Shown here one piece after another: positions 31,868 through 42,054 of a DNA stretch of 64,000 bases. The notes beneath the pieces were generated by a model. That model was not told where the DNA came from. It saw only the letters and a list, made by a program, of their open reading frames with translations, and did not search any database. The stretch spans positions 45,232 through 109,231 of the forward strand of contig JAMZAV010003232.1 of NCBI GenBank assembly GCA_024449915.1, written 5' to 3'. Source of the DNA: Sweltsa coloradensis. Its lineage: Eukaryota; Arthropoda; Insecta; Plecoptera; Chloroperlidae. The position numbers were made by a program, and so were the translations under genes. The first letter of the stretch is position 1. Every line of letters starts with the position of its first letter.

Positions 31868-32796
31868 AGCAACGAGGACGGGCTGTGAGGGCAGGGCTGC
31901 CAACTTATGTCCGGAAAGTTGAAATCCCCGCACAATACCATTGCGTCTTGTGGTCGGGCTAGCTTTTCAATTTGAACAACTGATTGCTGAAAAATTTCAT
32001 GCAGGTCCGTTGATGGTTTAGAAGGGAGATATGCACATCCAACAAACGTACTTTGTTTTTGCGTAAGTGCAATCTCCACCCATAGCAGTTTGCAAGCGGC
32101 ATTGCAGGACACGTTTACTTGACGCGCATCAAGACTGGTGTTGACGGCGATCATAACACCGCCGCAGGCGCGCACAGCCCCTCGCACGGTTTGACCCTCA
32201 GATGGCCGGTCTCTTCGATGTATGTTGTACTGACTACTGTCGAGTATTTCGCCGTCGTATTTCTTTTCATATAGCCAAGTTTCAGTTAAGCACAACACGT
32301 CGGCCTCGCTGTTTTTGGAGAAGTGCTTATTAAATGCTGCCAACTTCTCCCTACCGGAGATGCTTCGCAGGTTCATACAGTAAAGAGAGATGTCCGTTGG
32401 ACCAGGATTAAGTTCCACATTGCCCAGGAGCGCCAGCAGGAAAGTTACGGTCGCCCATGGGCTGCTAGGCACACGCAGGTGGCGAGCAACACATTTCGTG
32501 TTCGTCTTCCCTGACCGTGACTTGGACTGGTCCAAGGTCGACCGAGATGGGGGAGCGGCGTGAGGCCCCCTGTACATCGTGCTGAGACACATCGAGACTG
32601 CAGACATTTCGCACTTTGAAACCACTATTAAACTTACCGCGGATTGATATTTACCAGTAAACCTGAAGTTGTTCGCTGTCACTGAGGCACACCGTTCACT
32701 TTCGACTATTTTCTCTCGCAAAACTGCCACTTTTACCAGTAAAATCAATACAAAAATACGGAGCCAACTATCTGCACGACTGGCACCCGGCGCCAT
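31868..32796 (-). pseudogene. LINE ORF2 start with 2A-like motif and AP endonuclease, truncated
   Basis: An uninterrupted frame of about 310 codons from ATG 32796. Residues 11-26 are hydrophobic (WLRIFVLILLVKVAVL), like a membrane or signal segment. Residues 117-133 read TVTFLLALLGNVELNPGP; NVELNPGP (32398-32421) matches the 2A consensus D(V/I)ExNPGP except N for D. The endonuclease follows: MNLRSISGREKLAAFNKHF, VLCLTETWLYE, GGVMIAVNTSLDA and VLCGDFNFPDISW. Such 2A motifs preceding the endonuclease are known in CR1/L2-type LINEs of several animals. The frame ends soon after GDFN where the SINE begins, so RT is missing. No frameshift: the best-preserved coding of the window. Confidence 0.85.
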
Positions 32797-32803
32797 CTTG
32801 GTT
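32786..32803 (-). promoter_or_regulatory. YY1-type site at the LINE start codon
   Basis: Minus strand CCAACCAAGATGGCGCC: the core AAGATGGCGCC is a YY1 consensus and contains the ATG of the ORF. YY1 sites near transcription starts direct initiation in other LINEs and in TATA-less promoters. The same word occurs at about 20663-20674. Confidence 0.5.
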
Positions 32804-32879
32804 GGAGTTTTTTGTTAACTGTTGAGAGGTACATTGATTATGATGATTCTTTTTCAATTGGTAGAGTTGAATGGGAGAA

Positions 32880-34190
32880 ACAGATATAACTACTTTTGCT
32901 AGGCCACTATATCTATTTACAAGTATTGCTTTTGAAGTGGAGTGCACCATGTTACAGTTGGTCCATAATAAAAGTAAATCCCCGAAATGTGACATTTGCG
33001 ACAATAAAGTGTCGTCACGATGAGCGTCACTAAAGTCTATCCATCCTTGAGGTACAAAGTGACCATCGGCGGACGCGTCGGGTATGGGTATGAGGCAGCT
33101 GCTAAGGGTTGTCGCGTGTAGTCGTAAAATAGACCATCCTAGAAACTGAGGGTTTTTCCCTGCTGTATTAATTTATTTATTGATTTTTTTGTTTAATTGC
33201 AAATATCTAATAACGTTGTTGAAATATTAAGCGTGCGTCTTGAATTTCATTTTTTTGGACGAAATTCTACGATAAAAACTGACTGAGTTACGGATAATGC
33301 TTCTATAACATATTTTGATAATATTATATAATAATATAATAATATTTGTGTATTTCAGTCAGTTTTGATCGTAGACACTAGGGGAAAAAAAAACACATTT
33401 CATAACTCAAGCTACATATTTGAACCACCTTATGAAATATTTGCAATTATAAAAAAAAATATTTTGCTGAATAAATTATTTTCATCACAATAGATTTGAA
33501 ATGGGCGAAGGCAGGTAGAAACAAACCCATGTTCGCTCCCAAGTTCGGTCACGCCAAAAAAGGTGGAAAGGGAAAAATACAGACAATAGACGGGACGACC
33601 GATCCCGGTCTCGTCCGCCGATGGTCACTTTGTACCTCAAGGATGGATAGACTTTACGTTACTTGATATATTACTCACAACTAATTAATTACACACCTAA
33701 AAGAACATGTTCCACGGTCACTATCATCAATACAATTTGAAAAACGTTAATGCACTTGGCGTGCAGCTTCGATATGACCTCGCCGCCCCGCACCTTTTGA
33801 CTACTACCTGCATGCGCACAGCAGAGAGCTTCGCACCTCGCTTCGCCGCGCAGTCGGTCTGTTGTTCTTGTCCCAGGCGGACGTGTTTTGTCTGCGCTCT
33901 TCGCTCTGGTCTCATTGGGCTTCCACAGTACATGGAGTTAGCTACTGTTGTTGCTGTATGTGTTGCTTCTTCAAGTCTTTGCTTTGTCCTCGTTCTTATT
34001 TATCATTCTGTTTAATGTTTGTTCACTTCAGAAGGTTGTCTGTTCTGTCCAGACTGAAAGGTTTAGTTCTCTTTAATTCTGTCCTGCTTGTCAGAGCAGC
34101 GCTCGTCATCTCAGTGTTGTGCTCCTTCTGTTCCGTCCGTGCAGCCTGAGGAGTTAATGTTTAGAAACTGCTAGGTTCTGTTCAATGTGA
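32880..34190 (+). repeat. Repeat family X, copy 2, split by a MITE
   Basis: 32900-33030 matches 38620-38745 ('tatctatttacaagtattgc', 'tgtcgtcacgatgagc') and 33655-34150 matches 38765-39200 ('gtgcagcttcgatatgacct', 'cgccgccccgcacctttt', 'ggtctcattgggc'). The MITE at 33033-33654 explains the gap between them. No protein is recognised. T/C-rich sequence with TGTCTGTTCCGTCCAGACTG repeats continues to about 34450. The family may be a non-coding part of a larger retroelement. Confidence 0.8.
33033..33654. mobile_element. MITE with 43-bp perfect TIRs and TA duplication
   Basis: The left end AAGTCTATCCATCCTTGAGG continues for 43 bases identical to the reverse complement of the right end. TA flanks both sides (33031-33032, 33655-33656). 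The uninserted sequence of family X at about 38740-38765 supplies the empty site. A second inverted pair near the centre (about 33267-33286 and 33356-33375, TACGAT-AAAACTGACTGA) and weaker matches between show that the whole element is a long imperfect palindrome. TA target and long TIRs suggest the Tc1/mariner group, without coding sequence to prove it. Confidence 0.9.
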
Positions 34191-35179
34191 GATTAGAGCC
34201 TTGACACCGTTTATGTGCTGTGCTTTTTTACGTACTTAGTTCCGCTCTTGTTCAGACTCCACAGCACATGGCATTGGCTTCTGTTTCTGCTGAATGTGTT
34301 CAGTTAGATGTCTTTTAACTTTAAGAGAATGTCTGTTCCGTCCAGACTGAAAGGTTTTGTTGCTACTCAGTAAAGCGTGTGATCTCAAGTGTTGTTCTCC
34401 GTCTATTCCGTCCACACAGGTTGTGCAGTTTATGTTTGGTCGGTGTTGGGTTCTTTTCAGTGCGATATGTTGGTTGACCCACTAGTGGTGCTGGTTTCTG
34501 TGCTGTTTTTCGTTGTTGTTGGTTTAAATTATTGAAGAATTTATTTCAAAATTTTTTAATAGCTTTCCTTCTTATGCGGCGTCCCCCGGGCTTTCGCCCA
34601 TATGCACCGGGTTTCTCCTCTTCATTGCTCGTCTTCATCTTCTTTGCACTCTCACTTTTGGTTGGGTGTTTGTGTTTTACTCTCTTTGTTTAATGATTGT
34701 GTTGCTCTTCAGGTGTACTCTGATGCTGATCTGGATGTATAAAGTCCAAACCTTGTTGTGAAGCTCAAGTGTATAATTGTTCAGCTTCTCAGGTACGTAT
34801 CTGGTACATATTCTTCTTTCAGGTATTTCAGGTACTGGAAGTTTTACTGTTACTGTTGGTGTTCTCAGGTATTTGGTCATGAAAGGTTTTTTCCATGCTT
34901 GAAGGAACTTGTCAGGTACATATTCTTAAAGCTTACTTCTCAGGAACGTATAGTTTCTTGTTCTTCTAATAATATGCTACATTGCGCTGCTTAATACTTA
35001 TGTCTTATCGAGGTCTCAGCTTTCTTCTATTTTCTGTTAGTATTTCATATTTTTCTACTTCTTCGAATTCGATCACTCTTCTGGGTCTTAGGTCTGTATC
35101 CCCCTTCTTCACCTTCCACTCCGTAGATGTCTTGAGCCAGCTTTTCTTTTCTTCGTTCGATCATTTATTTCGCAAATTG
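34191..35179. other. Pyrimidine-rich stretch, continuation of family X
   Basis: T/C-rich with repeated CTGTTCCGTCCAGACTGAAA (34325-34350) and TTCTCAGGTA/CAGGTAC words at 34730-34940. A short GC-rich hairpin-like block CCCCCGGGCTTTCGCCC is at 34582-34598. No gene is recognised. Confidence 0.5.
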
Positions 35180-35490
35180 CTCTGGCTCGTTTAAGAATCG
35201 GGCACACATATCTCACTTACGGATATCTTCTAAGAGGTAAAGACCCTCCAATATGTGATGAGTCTGGCGAAGTTTTTACTATAAAACACGTTTTAGGAAC
35301 CTGTACAAAATATAGTAGCAATGGAAAAGTTTTTTAATTAAAACCTTCCCTCAAAGAAATTTTATCAGATAACTCCACGACAAGCGATAACGTTATTAAT
35401 TTCTTACGCAAGGTAAACCTTTGAAATTTATATTTATACAGCAACCAGAAAATTTGATGGGCACTGATAACTTTAATGTTGTGTGCCCTA
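35180..35490 (+). mobile_element. I-clade LINE 3' end, copy 2
   Basis: Coding remnant RIGHTYLTYGYLL, RGKDPP, CDESGE, KHVLGTC (the 'C..C......H.L..C' post-RNase H knuckle of I-like LINEs), followed by the terminal hairpin GGGCAC ... GTGCCC (35459-35488). It corresponds to 38170-38483 of the longer copy. It is 5'-truncated. Confidence 0.75.
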
Positions 35491-36600
35491 GGCGCCTTAG
35501 CCAACTAGACCACCGAGACGGCACCTAAGTAACTTTTGAAATTATAGAACTGAATGGATGGAACAATAAAGCATTAAAAACCTGTTGCTGTTAAACTGAC
35601 CAAACAAACAGTATTTATGTCATTACCTTACGCAAGTATGAGCAATGTCTTATTTTCGATTTGGATAGTCGGGAAACACTCCCGTTGGTCACCATCATTG
35701 TCGTCGTTATACTCCATGGTCCTTCAAATTATCAACGGCACCATCAACATTCTTAGTTTAGAAAAAAATGTTCGAGCCTGTGTTTGCTTATGTGACAGCT
35801 CGCCGCAAATGTGTGCGTGATTTTGAATATTTTTTTTTTTTTTTAGTTTAGCAAGTTCATCTTCGTATTTTACAGTAAACAAGCAGCTGGGTCCAAAAGA
35901 TATTATTCTTATTCTAGCCACTCTCACTCACAATGCATTATGCACATTGCAAATCTCGTATCGTCCCGGGTAGTGGTGAGTGGAACGAGGAGAAAGGTGG
36001 AGAGTCACCGTAACGGAGGTCGTGTCACACCCCAAACGATAAGGAAAGCGAGCGTATCGAGGCAGTCGAGTGATCAAAGTAGTCGCCAAATATTTCACCT
36101 CTGCGCACCTTTTGCACAGTCGCTCAATAAAGGCTGTCTTGAAGTATCTGGAACCAAACGGGACGGTGTCGTTAATCAGTGTTTACTCCAGGAAGAAAAT
36201 GCAGTGGTTGCAGATGCAAACAAGCCCAACATTATGCACCAAATTCATCAATACAGTATTTTATAAAATGCTAAATTATTAACAATTAAAAAATTATAGT
36301 ATTTCATACAATTTATAAATTTGAAAAGTCCATCCTGACTGGGGTTCTAGCCTGCATCTGGATGAAATATTAAATATTAATAACAATTCCATCCATTCCC
36401 GATTATCCAAATCGAGAAGAAAAAATTGAGATTAAAATTAAAATAGTATTTCCGATCACCCTAGTTATTCTTTTTTATTATTACTAACTAATGGTATTTG
36501 TGAAATCCCGTGAATTTTCTAGGTATATGAAAGAACACTCGATTGAGATTGAAACGGCTGAGATCGAACCACTGTTATATGTACCTCTTCAGGGCGTTTT
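35491..36600. other. Gene-poor stretch
   Basis: Contains a plus-strand frame of 108 codons (35940-36266) without a recognised domain and with GC-rich words near 35960-36060. Nothing supports it as a gene beyond being open. Confidence 0.4.
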
Positions 36601-36618
36601 TTTTTTTTTTTATTATTA

Positions 36619-36674
<56 letters not shown>

Positions 36675-36675
36675 T
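36601..36675. repeat. (TTA)n microsatellite preceded by a T-run
   Basis: About 75 bp of T-run and TTA repeats, flanked on the left by 'gtacctcttcagggcg'. It could be the reverse of an A-rich retroelement tail. Confidence 0.95.
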
Positions 36676-36989
36676 TTATGTACATGTATCATTTGAACAC
36701 AATATTTAAAATAAATGCGAGAGTGACAGATAGAGCATCTGCCCCATAGTACGTGAGTACCTGTCACCCTTGTTCTTTGCACAGAACACTCGGGCATGTC
36801 CGGTATGGCGACCGTCATGGTCAGTTCAATGATCTCGCATTCAACTTTCTCAGAACACCTGCAAGAAGACAGAAGTGATTAGCATGGCGGCGGTGAATGT
36901 GCCCAGCCCTGCCCAACACTAGTGAGAACAAACTAATTACAAAGCCAGAGAACAATGCATTCATGTTGAGGCTCATCTAGTTATGACCA

Positions 36990-38500
36990 CTGTATACTTG
37001 CATAGTGTAATACCTATGTGTGGAATGGTCCCGGAATTGTGCATACTTTTCCACGATTGTCATGGAATAATTCTCATAGTCTTTTGGCTTTGGCCTGTTG
37101 TCAGTCAGCACGTGCTTTGTCTTTCTGGGTTGTTCACCCATGGAACGACCTTCCTCCCGCCCTCAAAGACTGCCTGGATACAGTTCACCACACCGGTATA
37201 AGACTATCCACAGGAGCTTTTCGTACGAGCCCTATTCCCAGTCTTCTATGTGAGTCTGCAGAACCATCTTTGTCCTCTAGAAGAAAGAACCTAATGCTTA
37301 ATTATATTGCCTCATTAAAAGGTTCCCCTACAAACCCAGCCTATAAAGCAGTTTTTGACCCTCCATTTCAAAATCGGTATGAAGTTCACATGAAGGCCTC
37401 AAGACCAGTGGGCATCCGCTCCCTGAAATTACTGCAAGCCTTAAACATAACACTTCCCCTTGTTTTCTACAAATCAAATGGGGCAATCCCACCTTGGACA
37501 CTTGATAAACCATGTTGCATAACACAGCTGACAAAATGTAAAAAGGCAACCACATCAAACACACAATATCAAGCACTTTTCAACGAAATCCGATACAACT
37601 ACAAAGATTTCAAAAATATTTTTACAGACGGTTCCAAAACTAACAGTACAGTTGGCTCTGCCTTTACAACGGAGAGCAACAACTCATTTTTAAACTCCTT
37701 TCCCCATATACAGCGTCTACAATGCAGAACTGTTTGCAATTCTAAAAAGCCTCCTGTTTGCCTTGATAACAAGGACCCCAAAATTCTTAGTGTGCACGGA
37801 TTTTTTAAAAGTTCCCTAGAGGCTATTTGCCAAATTTACACTACACACCCATTAGTTAGTAAAACACCCCTTATACTGTCCAAACTTGGTGCAAAACAAA
37901 AATCAATAGTTTTTTGTTGGGTTGCCAGGCCATTCTGGTATTTTAGGAAATGATCTCGCCGACCAAAGTGCCAAAGAAGCTTGTAACAAAGAACAAATTG
38001 ATTGCAATTAGTCGTAACGCCTGATCTTAAAGCATTATTTAAACTAAACTTAAGAAAAGGGGTGCGAAAAATGGCATATCATGCAAATAATAAGCTTCGC
38101 GAATAAAAGGCGATGTTACACCTTGGATCTCTTCAAGGCGCTTTTCTCGACGCGAAGAGGTTGTTCTGACCCGTCTATGTATTGGACACACACATCTCAC
38201 TCAGGATCCCTTTTTAAAGGTAAAGACCCACCACCCTTTTGAGCAGTGAAATTTGAGATTTTTAACTGTTAAGCACATTTTAGTAGAATGTCCTCAACAC
38301 ATGGACGAGAGGAATGATTTTAAACTAAAAACCCAATTTAAAAGAAATTTTATCTGATGAATCTGAGAACATAACCAATGTTTTTTAAAAACCTGAAATC
38401 AACACAGCTGTACAATAAGATTTAAAAATAACATTGCCCTTATATAGAGAATACGGGCACTGATAACCTAGTGTTGTGTGCCCTTTAAAACCCCAATAAC
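36990..38500 (+). pseudogene. I-clade LINE ORF2 C-terminal part: RT thumb, RNase H, knuckle, 3' hairpin
   Basis: A 311-codon frame from 37018 covers LDTVHHTGIRLSTGAFRTSP, IPSLLCESAEPSLSSRRKNL and NPAYKAVF, the segment after the RT of I-like LINEs. RNase H follows: FTDGSKTNSTVGSAF (catalytic D), YNAELFAILKSLLF in a shifted frame (catalytic E), WVPGHSGILGNDLADQSAKE. Then come IGHTHLTHGSLFKGKDPP, EQC, KHILVECPQH (post-RNase H knuckle) and the 3' terminal hairpin at 38455-38483, ending AACCCCAATAACTAACTAAC. RNase H after the RT places it in the I group. Two or more frameshifts are present and the RT palm and EN are missing. Confidence 0.85.
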
Positions 38501-38589
38501 TAACTAACTCAAAGACTGCCCAGTGATACGTTTCCCTTCCCTGTGCAAGGAGCACTTGTAGGAGAACCAACTGTGGCCGTGTAATTTTG

Positions 38590-39201
38590 TACTTCAGCAA
38601 GGCTCTATTTTGTGTGCCACTGTATCTATTTACAAGTATTGCTTTGTAAGTGAAATCCTCCACGTTACAGTTAGTCCATAATAAGAGAAAAATATCTGAA
38701 AATATGTTATCTGCGACAATATAATGTCGTCACGATGAGCCTCACTATATATCTTCATATCACTCACAACGAAATAAGTACGCACCTGAAAGCACATGCG
38801 CCAGTGTCATCAACACGATTTGAAAAACGTCAATGCACCTTGCGTGCAGCTTCGATATGACCTCGCCGCCCCGCACCTTTTGACTACTACCTGCAAGTGC
38901 ACGCTCACAGCAGAGAGCCTCGCCACGCAGTCGGTCTGTTGTTTTTGTCCCAGGCGGTCGTGTTTTGTCCACGATCTTCGCTCTGGTCTCATTGGGCCTC
39001 CACAGTACATGGAGTTAGCTGCTGTATGTGTTGCTTGTTCCATGTTTTTGCTGTGTTCTCGTCTCATTCAAAATTCTGTTTTGTGTTTGTTCACTTTAGG
39101 AGATTGTCTGTTCTGTCCAGTGTCCAGACTAGATGGATTTTAGTTTCTCCTTTATTCTGCCTGCTGTCAGAGAAGTGCTCGTAATCTCAGTGTTGTGCTT
39201 T
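38590..39201 (+). repeat. Repeat family X, copy 3 (uninterrupted)
   Basis: Collinear with 32880-34160 but without the MITE. It contains TATCTATTTACAAGTATTGC, GTCGTCACGATGAGC, GTGCAGCTTCGATATGACC and GTCTGTTCTGTCCAG. A PIF/Harbinger end begins exactly at 39202. Confidence 0.8.
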
Positions 39202-39647
39202 GGCCCGGTTCCACCAAGTTTTTAAGCTTCAGTTAAATTTAGCGATCTGCCAGTTAGCTAGATCAAGTGTTCCACCATCATTAAACTCGAGTGTAAATTT
39301 GTCTAACTGGAAGTTTACTTAACCCTACTTTTCTTCAGTTTAAATGTTTAAGCTGAGGTTAAATAACATTCACTGCCATCTATAGTGTATATGGATGTGA
39401 GAATTTTTTACAGTAGGCTGTGGTTTTTAGTAAACATTGTCATATGATTTGAAATGTGAGGTTATGTATAATTTGAATGTGAATTTCTGAAGACCGTGAG
39501 TAGGCCTATACTTTAAATGAAGCTTTCTGCTTTTGATTTGGCCCGTGGTAGCATATGCCTGTTATTATTAATACATCATCTTTGCATAGGCATAAAGAAA
39601 GTGAAAGTGCCCTGTTTAAGGTCTAGCTAGCCCCAGAGCCTTCAGTT

Positions 39648-39790
39648 ATGGCTAAGTACGTCTCGGACGTTTCGTTCCAATTTGATGATGATGACTAGAA
39701 AATTTTAAATTTCCTACAAAGACCAGCAAGGTTTCTTCCTAGGCAACATTACTTTGAATCGTTGGACGAAGTAGAAAATGTTATAATGTA
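39648..39790 (+). pseudogene. HARBI1-like transposase N-terminus
   Basis: ATG at 39648: MAKYVSDVSFQFDDDD, an in-frame TAG, then KILNFLQRPARFLPRQHYFE and SLDEVEN before a stop at 39788. 'RPxRFxPRxxYFExLDExEF' is the usual N-terminal region of PIF/Harbinger nucleases, ahead of the DDE domain. The stop and the abrupt end make this a pseudogene. The GTAGGC after the last residues might once have been a donor. Confidence 0.6.
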
Positions 39791-39879
39791 GGCTATGCTA
39801 AAATAGGTTAGAGAAGGGTTGACAGGTTGGAAAGCAAAGATAACTGTTGTTGCTGGGCCAGGGTGCCTCTTCATTCATA

Positions 39880-40412
39880 CTAAGGTTAGAGATAGGATAT
39901 GAGGCATTTTGTTTTAGCTTTTCGTAAAGAGCACTGAGAAAGCTTGCAGTTATCTGTAAGCTCACACTACGAACTGCTTGCATTTAATGCAGAAGCCACC
40001 TTTTCCCAGGCAGCTCCTTCTCCATCCACGATTCCCCATTATATTTCTCTATTTTCAAACACAGGTTGAAATTAATGTACTGCAATGCTTAATAACATAA
40101 GCTTATCACTCTCAGCTTTATAGAGTTCCACCTTTTCTTCAACGGCGGCTTTTCGCGCGTGTTTCCTAATATTTCCGTAGCAAAATTTGAGAGAACTTGC
40201 CGGTCTGTCTATCCCCACTCTGCTAGCATTAAACTCCTTTGCCACCTTTTCCACGCAGCCTCCTCTCCTTCCACGTAACACCATAATATAATATTTGTTT
40301 TCCAAAATATTTTAAATTGTTCTACAATGGATAATAATAATAACAACTTATCACTTCTGAATAATTCGAGGCTCACATGCTCAACTTTTTTCGTGTCGTT
40401 TTTCGTATCCAT
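39880..40412 (-). pseudogene. Myb/SANT-like DNA-binding protein of the Harbinger element
   Basis: Minus strand. One block has GGCVEKVAKEFNASRVGIDR, SSLKFCYGNIRKHARKAAVE and EKVELYKAESD, matching 'W..VA..FN......R....LK..Y.NIKK.A+K..A.EK' of Myb/SANT-like proteins encoded next to PIF/Harbinger transposases, which bind the transposon ends. Conserved tryptophans are replaced or shifted (GEEAAWKRW in another frame). A second, weaker repeat of the same domain lies at about 39880-40020 (ESWMEKELPGKRW, LYEKLKQNAS), suggesting a tandem duplication or two nested copies. Frameshifted. Confidence 0.55.
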
Positions 40413-41239
40413 TTCTGTTTTTGCAAGCCTATCTATTATGTCAGCTAAGTGTAATAAGTGCTCCTTCCAGGTTTCAGGACGATGCGCATGGATAGTGGAA
40501 CAAAATATCTTTTATGTAGAAACTTTACAAATTTGTTATTTTCACAATAGAGTTGTTTTCAAATAACACACGAGTCTCTGTCATGGGTTGTTGGTCTATT
40601 AATGGGTCACAGGGAGCACTTGCATTTTTAAGTTGAATTGATATATAGTTATAAAATATGATAAGATTTTAGGTTTGTTTGGAATAAGGGCGCGTCAACT
40701 GTTAGGCTAACATGCCATAAATCCCTAGCCTATGATAGGCTAGGGAGGAAAGACCTACGCTGTCTGTGTCTGTATAGGGGGAGAAAAGGGAATGTTACCG
40801 AGTATTCAACACCTGGCTCACTCACTCGTCTAACAACGACTTAGGCGTTTTCCTAGTATAACATAAGTTCTGGAAAGAAATGACTTTTCCGGGACTAATC
40901 AAATTTTTTCCTATTTAGCCATTTTAGCAGATGTGTATTTTCAATCTCCTCTGTAAAAGCACTATTTGTTCCATTAAATTGGAAATAAATGTATTTTTTA
41001 ATTTGCAAAAAAAAATTGAAACCTTCCAGAATCCATTTATCCATCCATAATTGGTTCTCTGCAGGTAGGACATGTAACTGAGAGAGCAGGCAGGTTTTTA
41101 GCCTTTTACAGCATCGGAGAGGTACACTAGCTGTAAATTTCAGAACATGATCCAGACAGTCTCAGGATACTCCTTAGAAATGGATTCAAAAGAACTTGTT
41201 GGAACACCCTTAAAAAAATTACCAAACTCAAAATTGGTA
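40413..41239. other. Gene-poor stretch with a HINE end
   Basis: At 40833-40857 a HINE 3' end (CTAACAACGACTTAGGCGTTTTCCTAG) is followed by T; the rest of that element is absent. Nothing else is recognised. Confidence 0.5.
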
Positions 41240-41318
41240 TTTTTTTGTATTTAAAAAATAAAATAAATAAATTGTATTTAGAGTCTACCCACTCAAGTTA
41301 TATAACTGATTTTCAGTG
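41240..41318 (-). mobile_element. 3' end of the tRNA-SINE family of 10735-11134
   Basis: 'ttgtatttagagtctaccca', 'ctcaagttatataactgatt' and 'ttcagtg' match 10741-10787 almost base for base; the two copies diverge after 'cagtg'. A/T-rich tail on the left. Strongly 5'-truncated. Confidence 0.8.
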
Positions 41319-41577
41319 TGGGACAGTTTCGCCAACAATTTGGCCTTTCGACGCCATTTTGCCTCTTTTCTAGACAATCAATACACACCGTCATTTGTTT
41401 CAGTCGGAGTACGATAGTACCAGTGTTACTACCTCGCAACGGAAAGTCGAACTAGTAGTTGAACAACTGTTCTATCGATGTCAGTAAGCAGAACAAGCAA
41501 GCATGATGCTGGTATCTGGTGCCAGAATCCTGTAGCAAACATGTGAATCACTGTTTAAAATACTAAAACCTACCCAC

Positions 41578-41942
41578 TCCGTCTGGGCCCGGGGTAGAAT
41601 TGGCCCAGAGCATGGCTCTGCTAATCGTAAAAGGCGATTCACGAGAAAATGTCCACTTTGCAAACATCAGCTAGTGAGAGGAGTGTATTACTCCCCGAAA
41701 ATAGAGGCGAGCGCTGGCAATCGTCGTCGGGGACACCTCCTTTTCAGTTGACGACTTCCCCGACGACGAAGACAAAGACTATGACAACCGCGACGTGAGA
41801 AACCCCCATTCCTCCCCTTACCCATGGCTGGTTCTGACCATCATGGGCCTCCTCCGCATATCCCCTAAGCGAGAGTGGTGCATTATGACCTGTGAATTAC
41901 GACCTAATGGTTGATGCGTCCTTAATAAAAATTTAAAAACAA
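41578..41942 (+). mobile_element. SINE-B copy 1 (related to SINE-A)
   Basis: Starts CCGTCTGGGCCCGGGGTAGA; contains GTGAGAGGAGTGTATTACTC, AATCGTCGTCGGGGACACC and CATGGCTGGTTCTGACCAT, which align with the SINE-A core. It ends ACGCATCAA-like/TTAATAAAAATTTAAAAAC. A second copy lies at 57890-58262. Its tail differs from SINE-A, so the two share a core but different 3' ends. Confidence 0.8.
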
Positions 41943-42054
41943 ACAGTGAATTCTCCGTGAACAATGAATTATGCAATGTGTTGATGCAAGACTGTTGCAC
42001 GTGTAGGTAACTTACCCGTCCACTTCACCTCGAATGAACATTTGCCTACCCCTG

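Larger units (their letters stand above)
39202..40412. mobile_element. PIF/Harbinger transposon relic
   Basis: The left end GGCCCGGTTCCACCAAG is of PIF/Harbinger type, with an internal subterminal region rich in TTTAA-type repeats (39220-39370). It encodes a divergent pair: a HARBI1-like transposase start on the plus strand (39648-39790) and Myb/SANT-like sequence on the minus strand (39880-40412). This two-gene layout is characteristic of the superfamily. The second terminal repeat and most of the nuclease are missing. Confidence 0.68.

Noticed and set aside
36491..36818. Frames with poly-Ile, poly-Tyr or poly-Asn near 36.6 kb
   Set aside because: They arise from the (TTA)n microsatellite and T-run only.
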